This document shows, piece after piece, positions 11,235 through 22,994 of a stretch of DNA of 38,730 nt. Both the position numbers and the translations under genes were made by a program. Under the pieces are notes generated by a model. It was not told the DNA's origin, did no database searches, and was given only the letters and a program-made list of their open reading frames with translations. Origin of the DNA: Lingula anatina (lineage: Eukaryota > Brachiopoda > Lingulata > Lingulida > Lingulidae); the NCBI RefSeq assembly GCF_001039355.2, contig NW_019775578.1, positions 267,856-306,585 of the forward strand, in the 5' to 3' direction. Position 1 is the first letter of the stretch. The number at the start of each line of letters is the position of its first letter.

Positions 11235-11470
11235 CAACAAAACATACGACGCCACCCTACTAAACATCTAGGGCATGAATTGGAGTGTGCAATCCAGTGG
11301 AGAACCAAAGTCCTAATAATCTGGACCAACTCCCCCAAGCTCTTTAGGAAGAATGGGATAATATCCTACAAAACAGAATTGTTAGCCTTGCTGAAGGCAT
11401 GCTGCGCCGCCTACAGAAGTATTACAGTACGCGGTAGACATAAACGCTATTGGACACGCAGCCCAGGAGC
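11235..11470 (+). pseudogene. Tc1-like transposase C-terminal remnant
   Basis: Read with one frame change, the plus strand gives WRTK, then PNNLDQLPQAL, stop, EEWDNI, then RIVSLAEGMLRRLQKYYSTR, and in a shifted frame RHKRYW. This is the typical C-terminal end of Tc1-family transposases (LDQLxxALxEEWxxIP, then MxRRxQ, then GGHTRYW). Stops and a frameshift show it is dead. It is a different subfamily from the element that starts at 12,296. Confidence 0.7.
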
Positions 11471-12295
11471 CACCGGTCTGCAGCTAGGTGGCTTTTAGAC
11501 AAACTGGAAGTCTTACACTTTTGAATCGGCTAAAATTTTGGAGATTTACAGGGTGTCAGAAAAGACGTAAAATCTCGGCCATGAACGTACTCAGGGTCAC
11601 ATTATGTACATTGACATATTTAAAAATAAATTTCGAATAATGGGAGATGCACCTCGAGTTGATCTTGCCTATTTAGTGTTAAAAATTGGTTTGAAATTGA
11701 AAATTTACAAAAACTATAACGGAAGTTCATCTTTAACTTTGATCTTTGTATCTTTAGAGGCCTCCACACAACTTTTAATTACCAGTAGGTTGTAGCAAAT
11801 ATATTCAGCTTTCTGTCAATGTAAGCATGTAAAGAACTTTGCCTTTAGCTGTGAATGGCACAAGTCAATTCACGGCCGTGTAAGTCTGTAAACTGTAACA
11901 ACTAATCTTTATTTTAAACAGCAATATATATTTACAATCAATCTTTGCCTTAAACTGCACTATTTATAATTAATTTATAACAGTATTATAAACATAAATC
12001 ATCTGAAATTGAACTTTGGGCAAAGTTGCACACCCATCATAAATTAAAAACCCAATTTGAATCAATGCATGAAAATGTTAGAAGACACATGCAAGTCAGA
12101 GCACCACATATTGTGGTGTTTCCCACAATCATGCCCTTATCATTGAAGGTTGGCGATTTGCGGTTCAGAAAAAAAACGAGAGTTGAAAAACTACACGTTT
12201 ATTTTCTACAGAGACTGATCAAAAACTACCCACTCAATGAGCAGGGCGTGAATATATACAAAGTAGGCAACAGGAGGCAGAGCTAATTAAAACTA
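11471..12295. other. AT-rich intergenic sequence, nothing recognised
   Basis: The longest plus-strand frames here are under 90 codons, have no recognisable motif and lie in AT-rich sequence. No repeat boundary was identified except the adjoining Tc1-like element. Confidence 0.6.
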
Positions 12296-12324
12296 CACAC
12301 ACTGGACAAAAGAAGTGTCACCCC
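12296..12324 (+). repeat. left terminal inverted repeat of Tc1-like element
   Basis: 29 bp identical to the reverse complement of 13653-13681; a TA flank lies just outside. Confidence 0.9.
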
Positions 12325-13652
12325 CTAACTCAGAGTAATAAAAGTAGGCAGATCTTGGGTACTTATAATGCCTGGTCTACTTATAATGTGACTAATGAGT
12401 ATAAAACCGCTATACCATGGAATTGTTTTGTTGTCTTGTACATGTACAGCAAATGTTATTCCTGTCTTCCTCCAATATGGCAAGATACAGGCAATTATCT
12501 AACAGTTATAGGTGCAAGTTATTAACCTGAAGAGGCGGAATATAAGCAATGTCAGAATATCGATATAATTGAACTATTCAGACAGAACCGTGCAGAGGGT
12601 CTAGTCTCGATATAGAAACACTGGATCAAGAGACAAATTGCCTCTGATGAGTCATCCAAGAAAAAATACTGGCCGTGAAGACCGACGACTGATTTTGATG
12701 TCCAGGTTGTCAAAGTTCGACACTGCTTGTCATTTGACAACAATTTGGAACAATTTCACACATAAGAATGTGTCTGTGAAAATTGCTAGGCGTCGGCTAC
12801 ATGCTCAGAGAGTGTACAGCAGGGTAGCAAGACTGAAACCTCTTATATCGTTACAAAACAGGCAACGTAGAGTAAACTAGGGTCAACAGGATCTGGGACT
12901 GGACAGTTCATGACAATTGGTCCTATATATTTTTTTCTGATGAGTGTCGCTTTGGTCTGACCTCTGATGACAGACGGGTACTATGCTGGCAAACTGCTGG
13001 TAAAGTATTTAAACCATATGCACTGAATTTTCGAACCCGGAGCAGCATATTCATCATGGTGTGGGGCTGCATCAGCATCCATGGCTTGGGCGAATTGATA
13101 GTGGTTAATGGAAACATGAATCACTAGAAATATATCGATGTTTTGGAGTCAGGCTTGCTACCATCTATTACTGACATGTTTGGTGACAGGAATTATCCAT
13201 TTGTTCACCAGGATGACAATGCTCCTTGTCACAGGCCCAGAGCAGTTGATGATTGGTTTGACCAATAAGACATTCGCAGGGTGATGTGGCCTGCCTACAG
13301 TCCAGATGCAAACATAATAGAAAATGTGTGGAATGATATGTCAAAACATTTTACAAATGTCCGTCTAACCAGCAGAGAAACTCTGTTATATTCAGTGTTT
13401 CATGCTTGGGCCAGCATAAGCCCTGAACGCATCAGACAATTATATGAATCCTTGCTTCGCAGACTGGCACCTATTATTAGGTCACGTGGCTATGCCACTA
13501 AGTACTAATTTTGGACTTGAAACTGCACATTTTGGTAGAATGTATATTTTGTTCTCATTTTGTGATTTTTTGTGAAATTTGATGTTAATCAAATGATACC
13601 AGGAGCATATCATTCCACAGTCATGTATCTCCCCCAGAGTATTGGCTCAGTA

Positions 13653-13681
13653 GGGGTGACACTTCTTTTGTCCAGTGTGTG
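13653..13681 (-). repeat. right terminal inverted repeat of Tc1-like element
   Basis: Partner of 12296-12324, followed by TA at 13682-13683. Confidence 0.9.
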
Positions 13682-13860
13682 TACACTGTAAAACAGTGTT
13701 TAGCATTTTTAAAATACATAAAACACAAATTAGGCATCTATACGCATGAAGAAATATGTGTAAAAGCTAAGCACGTATAGCTTTTCAAGCGTTTCACAGA
13801 AGAAAAAGCTAGACAAGTTGGCAGTGTTACACGTTTGCTATGTGTGTAGCTTCACCGGCA

Positions 13861-14150
13861 TATGATTCTATAACAAGTCTATCACAAGCTAAGTACCTTG
13901 GCTAAGCACTCCCCCTGCTAAGCGCGTGAGGCTGCTAAACATATGGAGCTGCTTTAGGTGTGAAACTTCTAAACGCGTGAAGCTGCTGAACATCAGGTTA
14001 AGCTTTTTAAGCTTGTCACAAATAAAAAACACTTTACAATTCCGTGTATACGATCCCATAACAAGTTTATTACAAGACTCAACAATTTGGCTTAACACTT
14101 CCCCTTGTAAACGTATGGAGCTGTTGGAGGCGTGGAGCAGCCTGCTCGAA
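13861..14150. repeat. degenerate tandem repeat, period about 188 bp
   Basis: The block at 13861 (tataacaag, then ctaagcac, cccctgctaagcgcgtg, gagctgct) recurs in diverged form at 14049 (cataacaag, then cttaacac, ccccttgtaaacgtatg, gagctgtt). A further shorter match to the second copy occurs inverted at 16,256-16,296. The region carries overlapping open frames on both strands, as expected for a repeat rather than a gene. The family is unknown. Confidence 0.6.
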
Positions 14151-14537
14151 AGCGTTGTGTCCTTCCTTGTGTCCTTCAGTAACGTGTGGTTATTTAAAAT
14201 GGGCCTATTAAGTAATAATCCAAATAACAAATTCACGACGTTATCAGCTGGTTACATGATGGTAATGGTAAAGAATAACGTTATGGTAACGTTATGGATG
14301 TTTTTAACTCCATGCAAAATGATGCCCCTGCGGTTTTAAAAGCATTTTATAACATTCTGGAAAAACATTATTTAATGTTTTGAAAACCTTTTTTTATAAT
14401 TACACAAAACATGTCTTATGCTGCACTAAGATCTTATATATCCGTTTATTAGATCTTAGTGCTGTATGAACTATAGTCAGCGGTTTATTCCAAATTGGGT
14501 TTGGGGTTAGTAGGCGAATAGAGCGGTGCGATTTGTT

Positions 14538-15287
14538 AAATATTTGGACTATCGTTACCAAAATAAGCCGCATGCGATGAAAGCTTAAATAAACCATTAT
14601 AAAGAATACCCCACCATCGTCCTGTGGATGTTCTATTGTTCATTACTACCAGAAAAATAAATAGACATCAATACCGTAACGCATTTTATCAAAATATGAA
14701 AATAATGTTTTAAAGTAAAAGTGATAGCTGTTTCGTGTTTTTCGAAAATTAGTGAATTTTCCTAACTTGATTTTCAGAAATATATTCCAATAAACTTCCT
14801 CGCAAGGTCAGTAAACACAAGGATGAATAAATCCCGCTGCAAAGGTGATGGTATTAAGTCAACGATGCTGACAGTTCACGGATCCCTAGGCCTAGAGATA
14901 GCTATAGCAGTTACAGTTGACCGTGTGTGTGTAACAGGGTACCGTGAACTGTCAAAATCGTTGACTTGACACCATCACATTTACAGCTGGACTTATTCAT
15001 CCTTTTGTTAGCTGATCTTGCGATGGAGTTTATTGGAATGTATTTCTAAAAAAAAGATAGGAATATTCATTAATTCACTAAAGACACGAAACAATTATCA
15101 CTTTTATTTCAAAACACCCTTTTTAATATTTTGATAAAATGCGTTACGGTATTGATGTCTATTTATTTTTTCCGGAAGTGATGAACAATATCTAGAACAT
15201 CAGGATGATGGTGGGGTATTCATTATAATAGTTTATTTAAGCTTTCATCACATGCTGGTTATTTCGGTACCAATAGTCAGAATATTC
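14538..15287. mobile_element. foldback element with arms of about 350 bp
   Basis: The left arm 14538-14889 and right arm 14934-15287 are inverted copies. Matching blocks, in order, are gactatcgttaccaaaataa, gatgaaagcttaaataaac, tagacatcaataccgtaacg, gtaacgcattttatcaaaat, agtaaaagtgat, ggatgaataa and acagttcacgg. The loop is about 45 bp. There is no coding capacity. This fits a foldback or long-arm miniature DNA element. I could not define a target-site duplication. Confidence 0.85.
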
Positions 15288-16294
15288 TAGGCTTTGCAAA
15301 CAATATAGTAAGAAAAAACTTTTAAGCTTTCAGATTGATGTTGAATGTAAATCATGGTATAGAAAGATATATTTCAGACCTTATTAGTATAAGTATCCTA
15401 ATGAATCGACTATATCAGTGTTCAAACCTGGCATATATTATGATGTAAATAAAAATATTATATTATAATTTTATGGAGTTTTTTTATAGCTGTGCCTGCA
15501 AATAGAGCAAAGTTTTGCTATTAATTCGCACTTTTCTTTGTAATCTATCCTTCAGAAAATGCAGACATTTTCCCAAAAGATCAACAAAACATTAATGGGC
15601 AGAATTTTTTCCTATAATCTGTATAAAATCTGGATAATCAAAATAACACACTAACAAATGGAGCCCATCTTTAATTTAACATATCTTTAGTAAATGTTAC
15701 TAAATCAATCTACATGTCTTTTCTTTAAACATTAAACATCTTTTAAAGTATCATCCTCAGATGTATGTATTAAATCACAGGTAATGAAATACAACTATGT
15801 CTCATTTGTTAGTACCTGTAAGTATCATAATATGTGCCTTGATCTGAGACATCCCCTACACATGCCAAACAAACAAACAAACTGGCAGCTTGGCCAATTA
15901 ACTTGGTCAATTAACTTGCCCATTATGCTGTTAACAATGCAGAGACACCTTAAAGAATGGGCCCAGCCAAGGTGTAATCAACAGGGGGTCTAGGCGTTAT
16001 ATGCATGGGACTAGATTTGATTGGGGCCTTTGACATATATACAGGATAGTAAGCTAGCAGAAAAATCCATTCAAATATCATTTCATTGGTAATGTTTAAC
16101 AATGAATTCTGGCAATTTGCTTAATTATACTGTTTAAAACTATATGCTGGCATTGGTTGGTTTTTGTAGCAAAAAATTGACTTTGTATCATCTTTAATAG
16201 ACCTGTTTTAAATAGGCATACGTTACTGCAAGGAAAGACACCAAGCATTAGAACAGGATGCTCCACGCCTTCAGCAGCTCCACACGTTTACAAG
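15288..16294. other. intergenic sequence, nothing recognised
   Basis: AT-rich sequence with short local repeats (for example ggccaattaacttgg and gtcaattaacttg near 15,892). No convincing exon on either strand. Confidence 0.6.
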
Positions 16295-16488
16295 ATGTGT
16301 CGGGTCCGACATAAAGATAGTACGAAGTAATATGACGTACAATGTAATGTGTTATTGTGCAATAGCTTTTGAGTAACGCGGCGGTCTCTATGTATGACGC
16401 CGAAGTAAAGAAATTAATTATACAATTAAAGTTAATTATGTTTGACGTACATCTCATACTAGTGTAGCACTGGATCCACGTAAAGGTN
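16295..16488. repeat. 190-bp dispersed direct repeat, copy 1
   Basis: It matches 16882-17067 from tgtcgggtccgac through gcggcggtctctatgtatga to gcactggatcca, with small indels. A single N at 16488 sits exactly at its end. It begins with an interrupted cggg/cccg-type palindrome. The family is not recognised. Confidence 0.85.
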
Positions 16489-16881
16489 ACCTGCATCAGT
16501 GAAAGCAAGCAACTCGACAGCTGAATGGTGGACACCGCCGTCGCCACGATGTGCACTTCGCCCTGCCGTTAACGTGTTCGACGATAAAGACTTTTAATAA
16601 TTTAATGTGTTAAAAGACTCTAAAATACTGTTATCTCCATGTGAAAAGACTTTGATTATAAGACGCTCAGCTGCCCGGTTTCCAGAGCTATTTTTCCCTA
16701 AATTGATAAAGAAAGATATAAGTTAAAGGGTTTTATCTCTGGTTTTCCCCCGGGCGTACACTTAAACGTAATTAAATGTGTAATTTTCGTATCTTTGTAA
16801 ATATTGTAAATATTATTAGAGTGAAAGTCTCCAACATGAAAAAAAAAAAAAGTTTTTTTTTTCTGGAAAAAATGGAAGGAA

Positions 16882-17067
16882 TATGTCGGGACCGACATAA
16901 AGATCGTACGAAGTAATATGACGTAATGTGTTATAGTGCAATAGCTTTTGAGTAATGCGGCGGTCTCTATGTATGACGCCGAAGTAAAGAAATCAATTAT
17001 ACAATTAAAGGTAATTATGTTTGACGTACATCTCATACTAGTGCAGCACTGGATCCATGTAAAGATA
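16882..17067. repeat. 190-bp dispersed direct repeat, copy 2
   Basis: Direct copy of 16295-16487 about 587 bp downstream. The intervening sequence includes an A12/T10 stretch near 16,840 and no gene. The remaining sequence to 17,446 has no recognised feature. Confidence 0.85.
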
Positions 17068-17806
17068 ACAAAATGGTATTTAAAGTAAGTGATGAGAATT
17101 GGAGAGGGAGATAGACTGGGGACATGTAGAAGGAAGCAGCGGAGGAGGAGGTTGGAAGCGACGGAGTACGCAGCTGGCGGGTTAAGAGTTGGAGGCTTCA
17201 CTTAGAATATCATGTAGTTACTTAGCGTCAACGAATAAATCGTTTAACTGGTCATTATGTGGACTTGGGTTTTCTTTGCGCGACTTACGTAAATCTGACA
17301 CGAACCGGGGAATCTTTGGATTGCGTTATCCACTAAGTTAGACGAAAACGTAATGTCCTATTTCGAGCCCACGCTTGAATTAAGCGTTCAAAATTATATA
17401 AGTTTAGGACATTCATCATAGGCATATGTAAAAGGTTCATTACACTGTGTGATTATTGATATGCATTTATTATAGAAGTCATCTTTTAGTGGAGGAAGAC
17501 CGACTTACGTGATAAGCTTACTTGTTACAAATTTATCTTGTATTCATATACTATTCTTCTTATGCATTAATACGAGCCAGAGGTGGATTAAAACTGATTT
17601 CAACATGTTTGCTAGTAAGGAGTGCAGTGGTCAGAGTACCGGTAGATCCTCGCTATTTTGATTTTGGGGCTATTGATACATGTATGTGCACGATAAATCT
17701 GGATTCTGAATCATAATTATGTGATTGGTATTTAATAATGGTTTTGATAAAGAGATTTTTTCAACTGTCTCTTGTTATTTATTTTCCAAAGTCTCTTGTA
17801 TACCAT

Positions 17807-17812
17807 TTTATT
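17807..17812 (-). terminator. candidate polyadenylation signal, paralog 1
   Basis: AATAAA on the minus strand about 420 bp after the stop codon. A matching AATAAA lies at the equivalent place in the second copy. No nearer canonical signal was seen. Confidence 0.35.
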
Positions 17813-18232
17813 TCTATAGATTATTCAAATTTAGATGCGTAAGGGAAGTGTGTCAAAATTAAAAATAAACTCCGTATTTGTATGCTACCGCAGAGGAATT
17901 AGAAATATTTATCAGTGTTACCTGTTACATGACTTGAGGCAAAAGAGAAAAATGAAATTTTCTAGGACCTTTCATCACCTAAACAGTAAACAAAACACTT
18001 ATGAAGACAAAGTGCATTCCCTCTCTTTTCACTTTCAATTTCGTTACTTAAAAAAATAATTAAACATGCATTTCAGAGAAAAGGTGTTAAGATAACTGTA
18101 ATAAATTGTCCCATTAAGTAAATCTTTCGTCTTGATAACTGAAATCCACATATATGTTCGCTGAAACCTCCAACAATACCGGATATACATATCATTGGAC
18201 AAGATCCGGCGTTAAGGAAGGTCCGGTTTCAT

Positions 18233-19927
18233 TTAAATCATCGTCTTGCAAATGACATTGTGCAACTCGTCACAGGGTGCCGCTTCTGGTTTCAGCGTGT
18301 TCTCCCGGAGTTTCACGCAACGCTGGTTCGGGGCGTTCTTGCCCAGACTAGAGGCATCTTCGGTCATCAGTTGACCGCTGTCCGCCCAGGTAAACTTGTT
18401 AACTGTTCCCAGATCGTTGCCACTTGTCCACCAACCTAAATTCGTTAATAATATGAAAAAAATATTTTGTAATGTTATGTTAATTTATATATGCCATGGC
18501 ATATCCTGTAAAATTATATACCAAGCTGATAATCTCATTTAGATCCAGTTGAGATATGATATGTTTTATTCTTTTAATATTTTATTATCTTCAGGAACTA
18601 AATATGAAAACCCCTTTAAAATTTTACACGTTGTAACGCGAAGAGTATATTCTTAAAAGGGTGAAATGATAATTATTATCATGATAATGTCGACAGTTAC
18701 ATGTAGCAGCCTGTGGTATTGATCAGGACGCCAAGTTTGAGAAAATACAAATAAACAAACAAACAAAAAAAAAAAAAAAGAAGAATAGAGATTGAGAAAA
18801 TTCTTATTTGGATAATGTGGATGATATTGATGTCCTTTTCAATAAAAGGCATTTCATTGCTTGTCATATTTTCTATTTTTTTTTTCCTTTCTTTTTTTTA
18901 AATTTATTCCTAAGGACGCATTTCGTTTCTTACTCTTATCATCTGCGGTTTGTGCCCGGATGAATTCCCGTTCCTCTGGAGACGTGACGGACATCGAGCG
19001 TGCTCCGAAGTTTTCTGCACAAAACAAGTCAGCTTCCGCCCAAGTCATCTTGTCGAATTCAGAGCCGAATCTATAGCAAGCGCCAAGTGTTTCGTTCATC
19101 TTGAAACAGTTAGGACATCTGTTTTCTGGAGATATCAAAAGTTGATTAAGGAAAAAATATAATGGAATGGGGCTTGTTTGTAGGCAACGAACTCGTAATA
19201 TATATATATTGATATATAAATTGATATTTATTATTGCCGGAAGACACTACGAGTGAGTTCAGTATTTTAAGCCTACATATTGTTTTGAGTTTGGAGAAAG
19301 TCAAACAGGTTACCAAATGTTTATACGGTTATTACGACCAGGGAATTATATCGGATATAATTCCCTGTAACGACGAACTGTTTCCTACTTACCGATGCAG
19401 CTGTCCCGTAGATCGCTAAGAAGTGTTCTGATCGCATCAAGGCTGGCGTCAGCGTCGTCCATTCTTTGATGCTGCTCCACTACCAGCGGGTCTGGCTCAC
19501 ACTCGACTTCAACTGATATATAAACAAACAAAAATAAATGAATTTCGATACGCATGGATGTGTAGGAATTACGCCTCCAATTTTTTTCTGAATCGCATCT
19601 TTTACACTTCTAAATGTGTACATCAAAATCAAATCAATTAAAAATATCAATCTATTGATGAATGCAATAAAATGGCAATGCAGTGAGGTTGTAAGAATTA
19701 TTGTTTTACGTTCCAATTGGTTAAGATACATGTACACATACCTTCTCTGCATATTTTCCTGGCAATGGCAGTTTTTAAGTTCATCAAGTGGCCTGCATTG
19801 TTCACCATGATGACGTGGTCTTCTATAGGCTCAGACACTATTAGATCCAAGAAATCCCTGGAACGCGTGAAAATGATTGAAGAAAATAATAAGTTAAAGT
19901 GTATAATGCTCACACTTAATATTCTTG

Positions 19928-19963
<36 letters not shown>

Positions 19964-20798
19964 CAGAGAGAGAGAGAGAGACGTAAAATCTTTTTTCTTT
20001 TTTGTTCAGTGCGCAAGAGGATAAAACTTGCAGTTCATTTTGGAAATGGAAATCATAAACGAAATAACCAGCTCCCTCATTAAATTCATCAAAATATGAC
20101 AAAATAACCTACGGTTTCAGTCTTTTTCCAACCCCAATGGCGAAAATTATGGTACCATCGTTTTTAATGTCGTTGGCATACGGTACTGTCAACTCTTTGT
20201 CTTCGTTTGGCCGCCCGTCAGTAACAACGATTGCTATCTTCTCCACACCAGCGCGCATTCCGTTCTCTTCCTTAAATACCTCGTCTTTCAACTTGTACAA
20301 ACACCCGGACGTGTTAGTTCTACCTCCTTGAACTTCCTTTGCCTTTTTTGAGGCCAACTCGTCGATATCACCAATAATACCATCCACGTCTACGGAAGAA
20401 TGGCAAAAAATAAAACGTTTAATTTTCGGTAATTATATTGATGAGTGAATTCCTAAGAGGTCCTTTTCAGGATCCATTTTGTAATCCATGACGCTTCCCC
20501 GTTAAATTAGTAGAATGATGTTTTCAATACATTTCATTTGGTATAATATTTTTTTTTAACATTTTGAAATCATTAGGATTATTTAAACCCTTTTCGTGCT
20601 GATTACTTAAATTTTCCTAGAAATCTGTAATTGCTAAATATTTGGTACAGTGTATAACTTGTACGCAGGATGTAATGGGTCTTAGATATAAAACTCCGAG
20701 CTTTTATCTACAGGCCCCTGTATGACATGCAGTATTTTTCCACAGAAAGAAACCTACCTATTAATGCGCTAATAAATAGCAGAACCGATTGTGTGTAT

Positions 20799-20836
<38 letters not shown>

Positions 20837-21930
20837 ATTTGTGTGTACGTGTGTGGTAATGTTAAATATATGAAGCATAGTAAAGATGCGTCAAGTTCTT
20901 GCTAATATTTTATTCCTAGCAAAAACAGAGCGTTATTATAACGTTACCATAACGTTTTTTGGTTATGCTAACGTTATGGTAACGTTATAATAACGCTGTT
21001 TGCTAGGTTACCCTATCAATATAAGAAGTTTTGTGATATATGCCATCCAAGCAATGTTTAAATTCTCACATTTTAAACAAAGTTGTGCTCTTTTAAGTGC
21101 ACAATTTAAAATTTGAAAAAATTGTAGTCAAGCTTTTTTATGTCATTTCTACCGCAACAGCATTATGAAAATACTCACCGGAGTGATCATTTAGATCAAA
21201 AATGATTCTTGTTTTGACACTAAATGTTGCCAACGCAACCTGTGTCGCGTCCGGTCCTATATTATATGCTCTGATGAATTCCTTGAGAAAACCAAGTATG
21301 GCCTTGAATTCACCAAAATTGATGCTCTTGGAGGCGTCTAAACAGAAAGCGATTTCTACCCGCGGGGGTGGTATGCATTCTGAAATAAGAAAGTTAAATG
21401 CGTTGGGTTGCTGCGTGGTTCCGTATGAATAATTCGTAGTGCGACTTTGATTAAAAATGTGGCAAAAATACATAGATTAGATAAACAACAAAACAATTAT
21501 ACACTTGACCAAAAAAGTTTGGAAGCATCGTTATTTTGAATTATTATAAAATAACCATATGAGCTAAGGTAAATATTTAAACCAAATATTGACGGATAAT
21601 GCACCCACCATTCGTTTCTTATTAACGTTTTTACAGAGAAAAAATTCTATGGGAGTTACGGCGACATTTAAGAATGTGGATCGAATCTCATATTCATAAA
21701 TTATGCAAGTGGAGTGACAAAGTTTGAGCAAGTCTTGACAACAAAAAGTGAAGGCTTCATATGACACTGATGCTGAGCAACTTATGACTTTATTATAACT
21801 GTGACTTACATACTCTATGCCTAACATAAAGATATTAACTGGATGGTTATTTTATAATTATTCAAAATAACGTTTCCGAACTATTTTGGTAAGTATATTG
21901 TTGTCTCGGGGTTATAACTCACTCACTCAC

Positions 21931-22001
<71 letters not shown>

Positions 22002-22180
22002 AGAGCGTTTAAAAAGAAAATTGTAGTGGATACTGCCACTAGAAAAATGAGAAAAAACTTACCGAAGGATTCCTGTCGTCTGGCCAAATGCCTTAATTCC
22101 CCCGCGAACGATGATGCTCCGAGAGCCACCGAAATAACGCCACAAACCAACGCGTATGAAACAAGATAGTGGATCTTCAT
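18233..22180 (-). CDS. secreted vWA plus C-type-lectin protein, paralog 1 (408 aa)
   Basis: Seven exons: 22180-22063, 21379-21179, 20389-20113, 19857-19742, 19512-19393, 19125-18934 and 18435-18233. They sum to 1,227 bp, with consistent phases and GT-AG borders. Residues 1-20 form a signal peptide (LVSYALVCGVISVALG). A von Willebrand A domain spans about 47-225, with the metal-site residues visible as DASKS (Asp54, Ser56, Ser58), Thr131/Thr133 in GGRTNT, and Asp164 in VTDGRPNE. A roughly 40-residue acidic helical linker follows, then a C-type lectin domain (about 281-408) containing CYRFGS, WAEADLFC, WWTSGND and VICK. The Ca-binding EPN and WND motifs are not present in canonical form, so classical sugar binding is uncertain. 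I infer an extracellular protein, perhaps in defence or matrix. The start is the first ATG after a TATA box. Confidence 0.9.
19930..19981. repeat. (CA)n and (GA)n microsatellites in intron
   Basis: About 16 CA units followed by about 8 GA units, in the intron before exon 4 of paralog 1. Confidence 0.95.
20802..20830. repeat. (TC)n microsatellite in intron
   Basis: Perfect TC dinucleotides in the intron between exons 2 and 3. The second copy has only a short TG run at the same place. Apart from this and the inverted repeat at 20,915 the intron holds nothing recognised. Confidence 0.95.
20915..21007. mobile_element. small palindromic inverted-repeat element
   Basis: The arms cgttattataacgttaccat...aacgtt at 20931-20956 and the exact reverse complement at 20970-20995 are 26 bp each around a 13-bp loop. 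The outer cctagcaaa/tttgctagg extends the symmetry. The equivalent in copy 2 (33113-33197) keeps the left arm but has lost most of the right one. Confidence 0.85.
21502..21895. mobile_element. 394-bp MITE with Tc1-like termini in intron 1
   Basis: The ends begin cacttgaccaaaaaagtttg and, inverted, tacttaccaaaatagttcgg. Homology of the inverted ends continues about 55 bp inward, through ttattttgaa and attataaaataaccat. TA lies on both outer sides. There is no transposase. It was present before the segmental duplication, because copy 2 has it at the same site. Confidence 0.8.
21916..21995. repeat. (ACTC)n-(TC)n-(TG)n compound microsatellite
   Basis: Three adjoining simple repeats just downstream of exon 1 of paralog 1, in intron 1. 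A matching compound array is at 34,066-34,142. Confidence 0.95.
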
Positions 22181-22216
22181 CGTTCTGATGTGTGCTATTC
22201 ACCGTTTGTTCTTCTC

Positions 22217-22223
22217 ATTTATA
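22217..22223 (-). promoter_or_regulatory. TATA box of vWA-lectin paralog 1
   Basis: tataaat on the minus strand, 37 bp before the ATG, with the surrounding sequence conserved in paralog 2. Transcription would start close to 22,190, giving a very short 5' leader. Confidence 0.6.
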
Positions 22224-22994
22224 CAGTTTCTCTCCCCTCAGTTGATGAGGTAAAGCCATAATAACCAATAGCATTTATGGAAGAGAATGACAAACGCCCA
22301 TTCAGAGAGCACGCAGTGGTATAATCACACTAGGTATATAGTTAATTTAAAATTAAAAGAGAGCTCAGATTATAAAACAAATTTGCGATGCTAAGTAGCT
22401 GATTCCGTCGACATTTTAATGAATGTAGAATGAGTCAAATGTACATACTTTATTCATGAAGTTCTCTTTCACACTGTCAAAGCTACGTGTTGTATGCGAA
22501 TTTCTCTTACAAGTCAGAGCAGCAAGAGGGGACCAGGCACCCTATTGGCCGTGTTGTACCTAGAAACTAATATGAGTATCTTTTTTTTTTTTTTTTTTTT
22601 TTTTTGGGGGGGGGGGGGTGTAACTCTTTAACAGCTGAAAATACGGAAAATCAAATATCGCTGTTAATGGTTGTTTTATGACTTAGAATACACCATGTAT
22701 ATTTGGTTATTCATTGATGTCTTTAATTGTAGAACCAATACTTCAATGACACTGATGAGGTTAGTAAAAGTTATTAAAGCATGAAAAACCTTTGTTTCCA
22801 TTTATCATTCAGAAAAATGGGGAAAAAAGCGAAATAAAATTATATGAAAAAAAACTTCCATAGTAAGTGTTAAGTCTGTGTATTTAGCCGAAACGAAATT
22901 CCCAAAGTAATCTCTCCTCCCAAAATGCCTAAATTGGTTTGAGAATATACACAATTTCTACCCAATTCTCACTGCATACTAGTTGTAGTTCTGA
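22224..22994. other. 5' flank of vWA-lectin paralog 1
   Basis: The flank is conserved with 34,371-35,244. It includes aagagaatgacaaacgccca just upstream of the TATA box and a T25-G13 tract at 22581-22618. Its conservation reflects the segmental duplication and does not by itself mark enhancers. Confidence 0.6.

Larger units (their letters stand above)
12296..13681 (+). mobile_element. Tc1/mariner-superfamily element, full length, inactivated
   Basis: Terminal inverted repeats of 29 bp begin cacacactggacaaaagaag at both ends, with TA immediately outside (12294-12295 and 13682-13683), the target duplication of this superfamily. The internal plus-strand sequence decodes as a transposase: NWSYIFFSDECRFGL (first catalytic Asp), HQDDNAPCH (second) and SPDANIIENVW (the region of the third acidic residue). 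Several stops and frame changes in the N-terminal half, and one stop before each of the second and third catalytic motifs, make it non-autonomous. The C-terminal frame 13281-13508 is still open to its natural stop. Confidence 0.92.
17447..22994. repeat. segmental duplication, copy 1
   Basis: The block starts at gtgtgattattgatatgcat and ends at cactgcatactag. The same start occurs at 29,750 and the same end at about 35,240. Exons, introns, promoter, an intronic inverted-repeat element and even a T25-G13 tract are shared in order. Differences are scattered substitutions and small indels, plus an insertion of about 100 bp in copy 2 (about 35,085-35,190). Confidence 0.93.

Noticed and set aside
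11604-11795. Plus-strand frame of 63 codons
   Set aside because: AT-rich, low complexity, no motif.
13889-14339. Open frames of 115 and 137 codons on opposite strands
   Set aside because: They fall in a degenerate 188-bp tandem repeat and have no family motif.
16698-17201. 167-codon minus-strand frame
   Set aside because: It crosses a 190-bp repeat and poly-A/T runs, and its composition is that of translated repeat sequence.
17522-17716. Frame of 64 codons repeated at 29825-30028
   Set aside because: It is shared only because both lie in the segmental duplication. No motif is present and it is in the 3' flank of the vWA-lectin gene on the other strand.
21564-21827. Minus-strand frame of 87 codons inside intron 1 of paralog 1, also seen in copy 2
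   Set aside because: It lies wholly within the MITE and has no transposase similarity.
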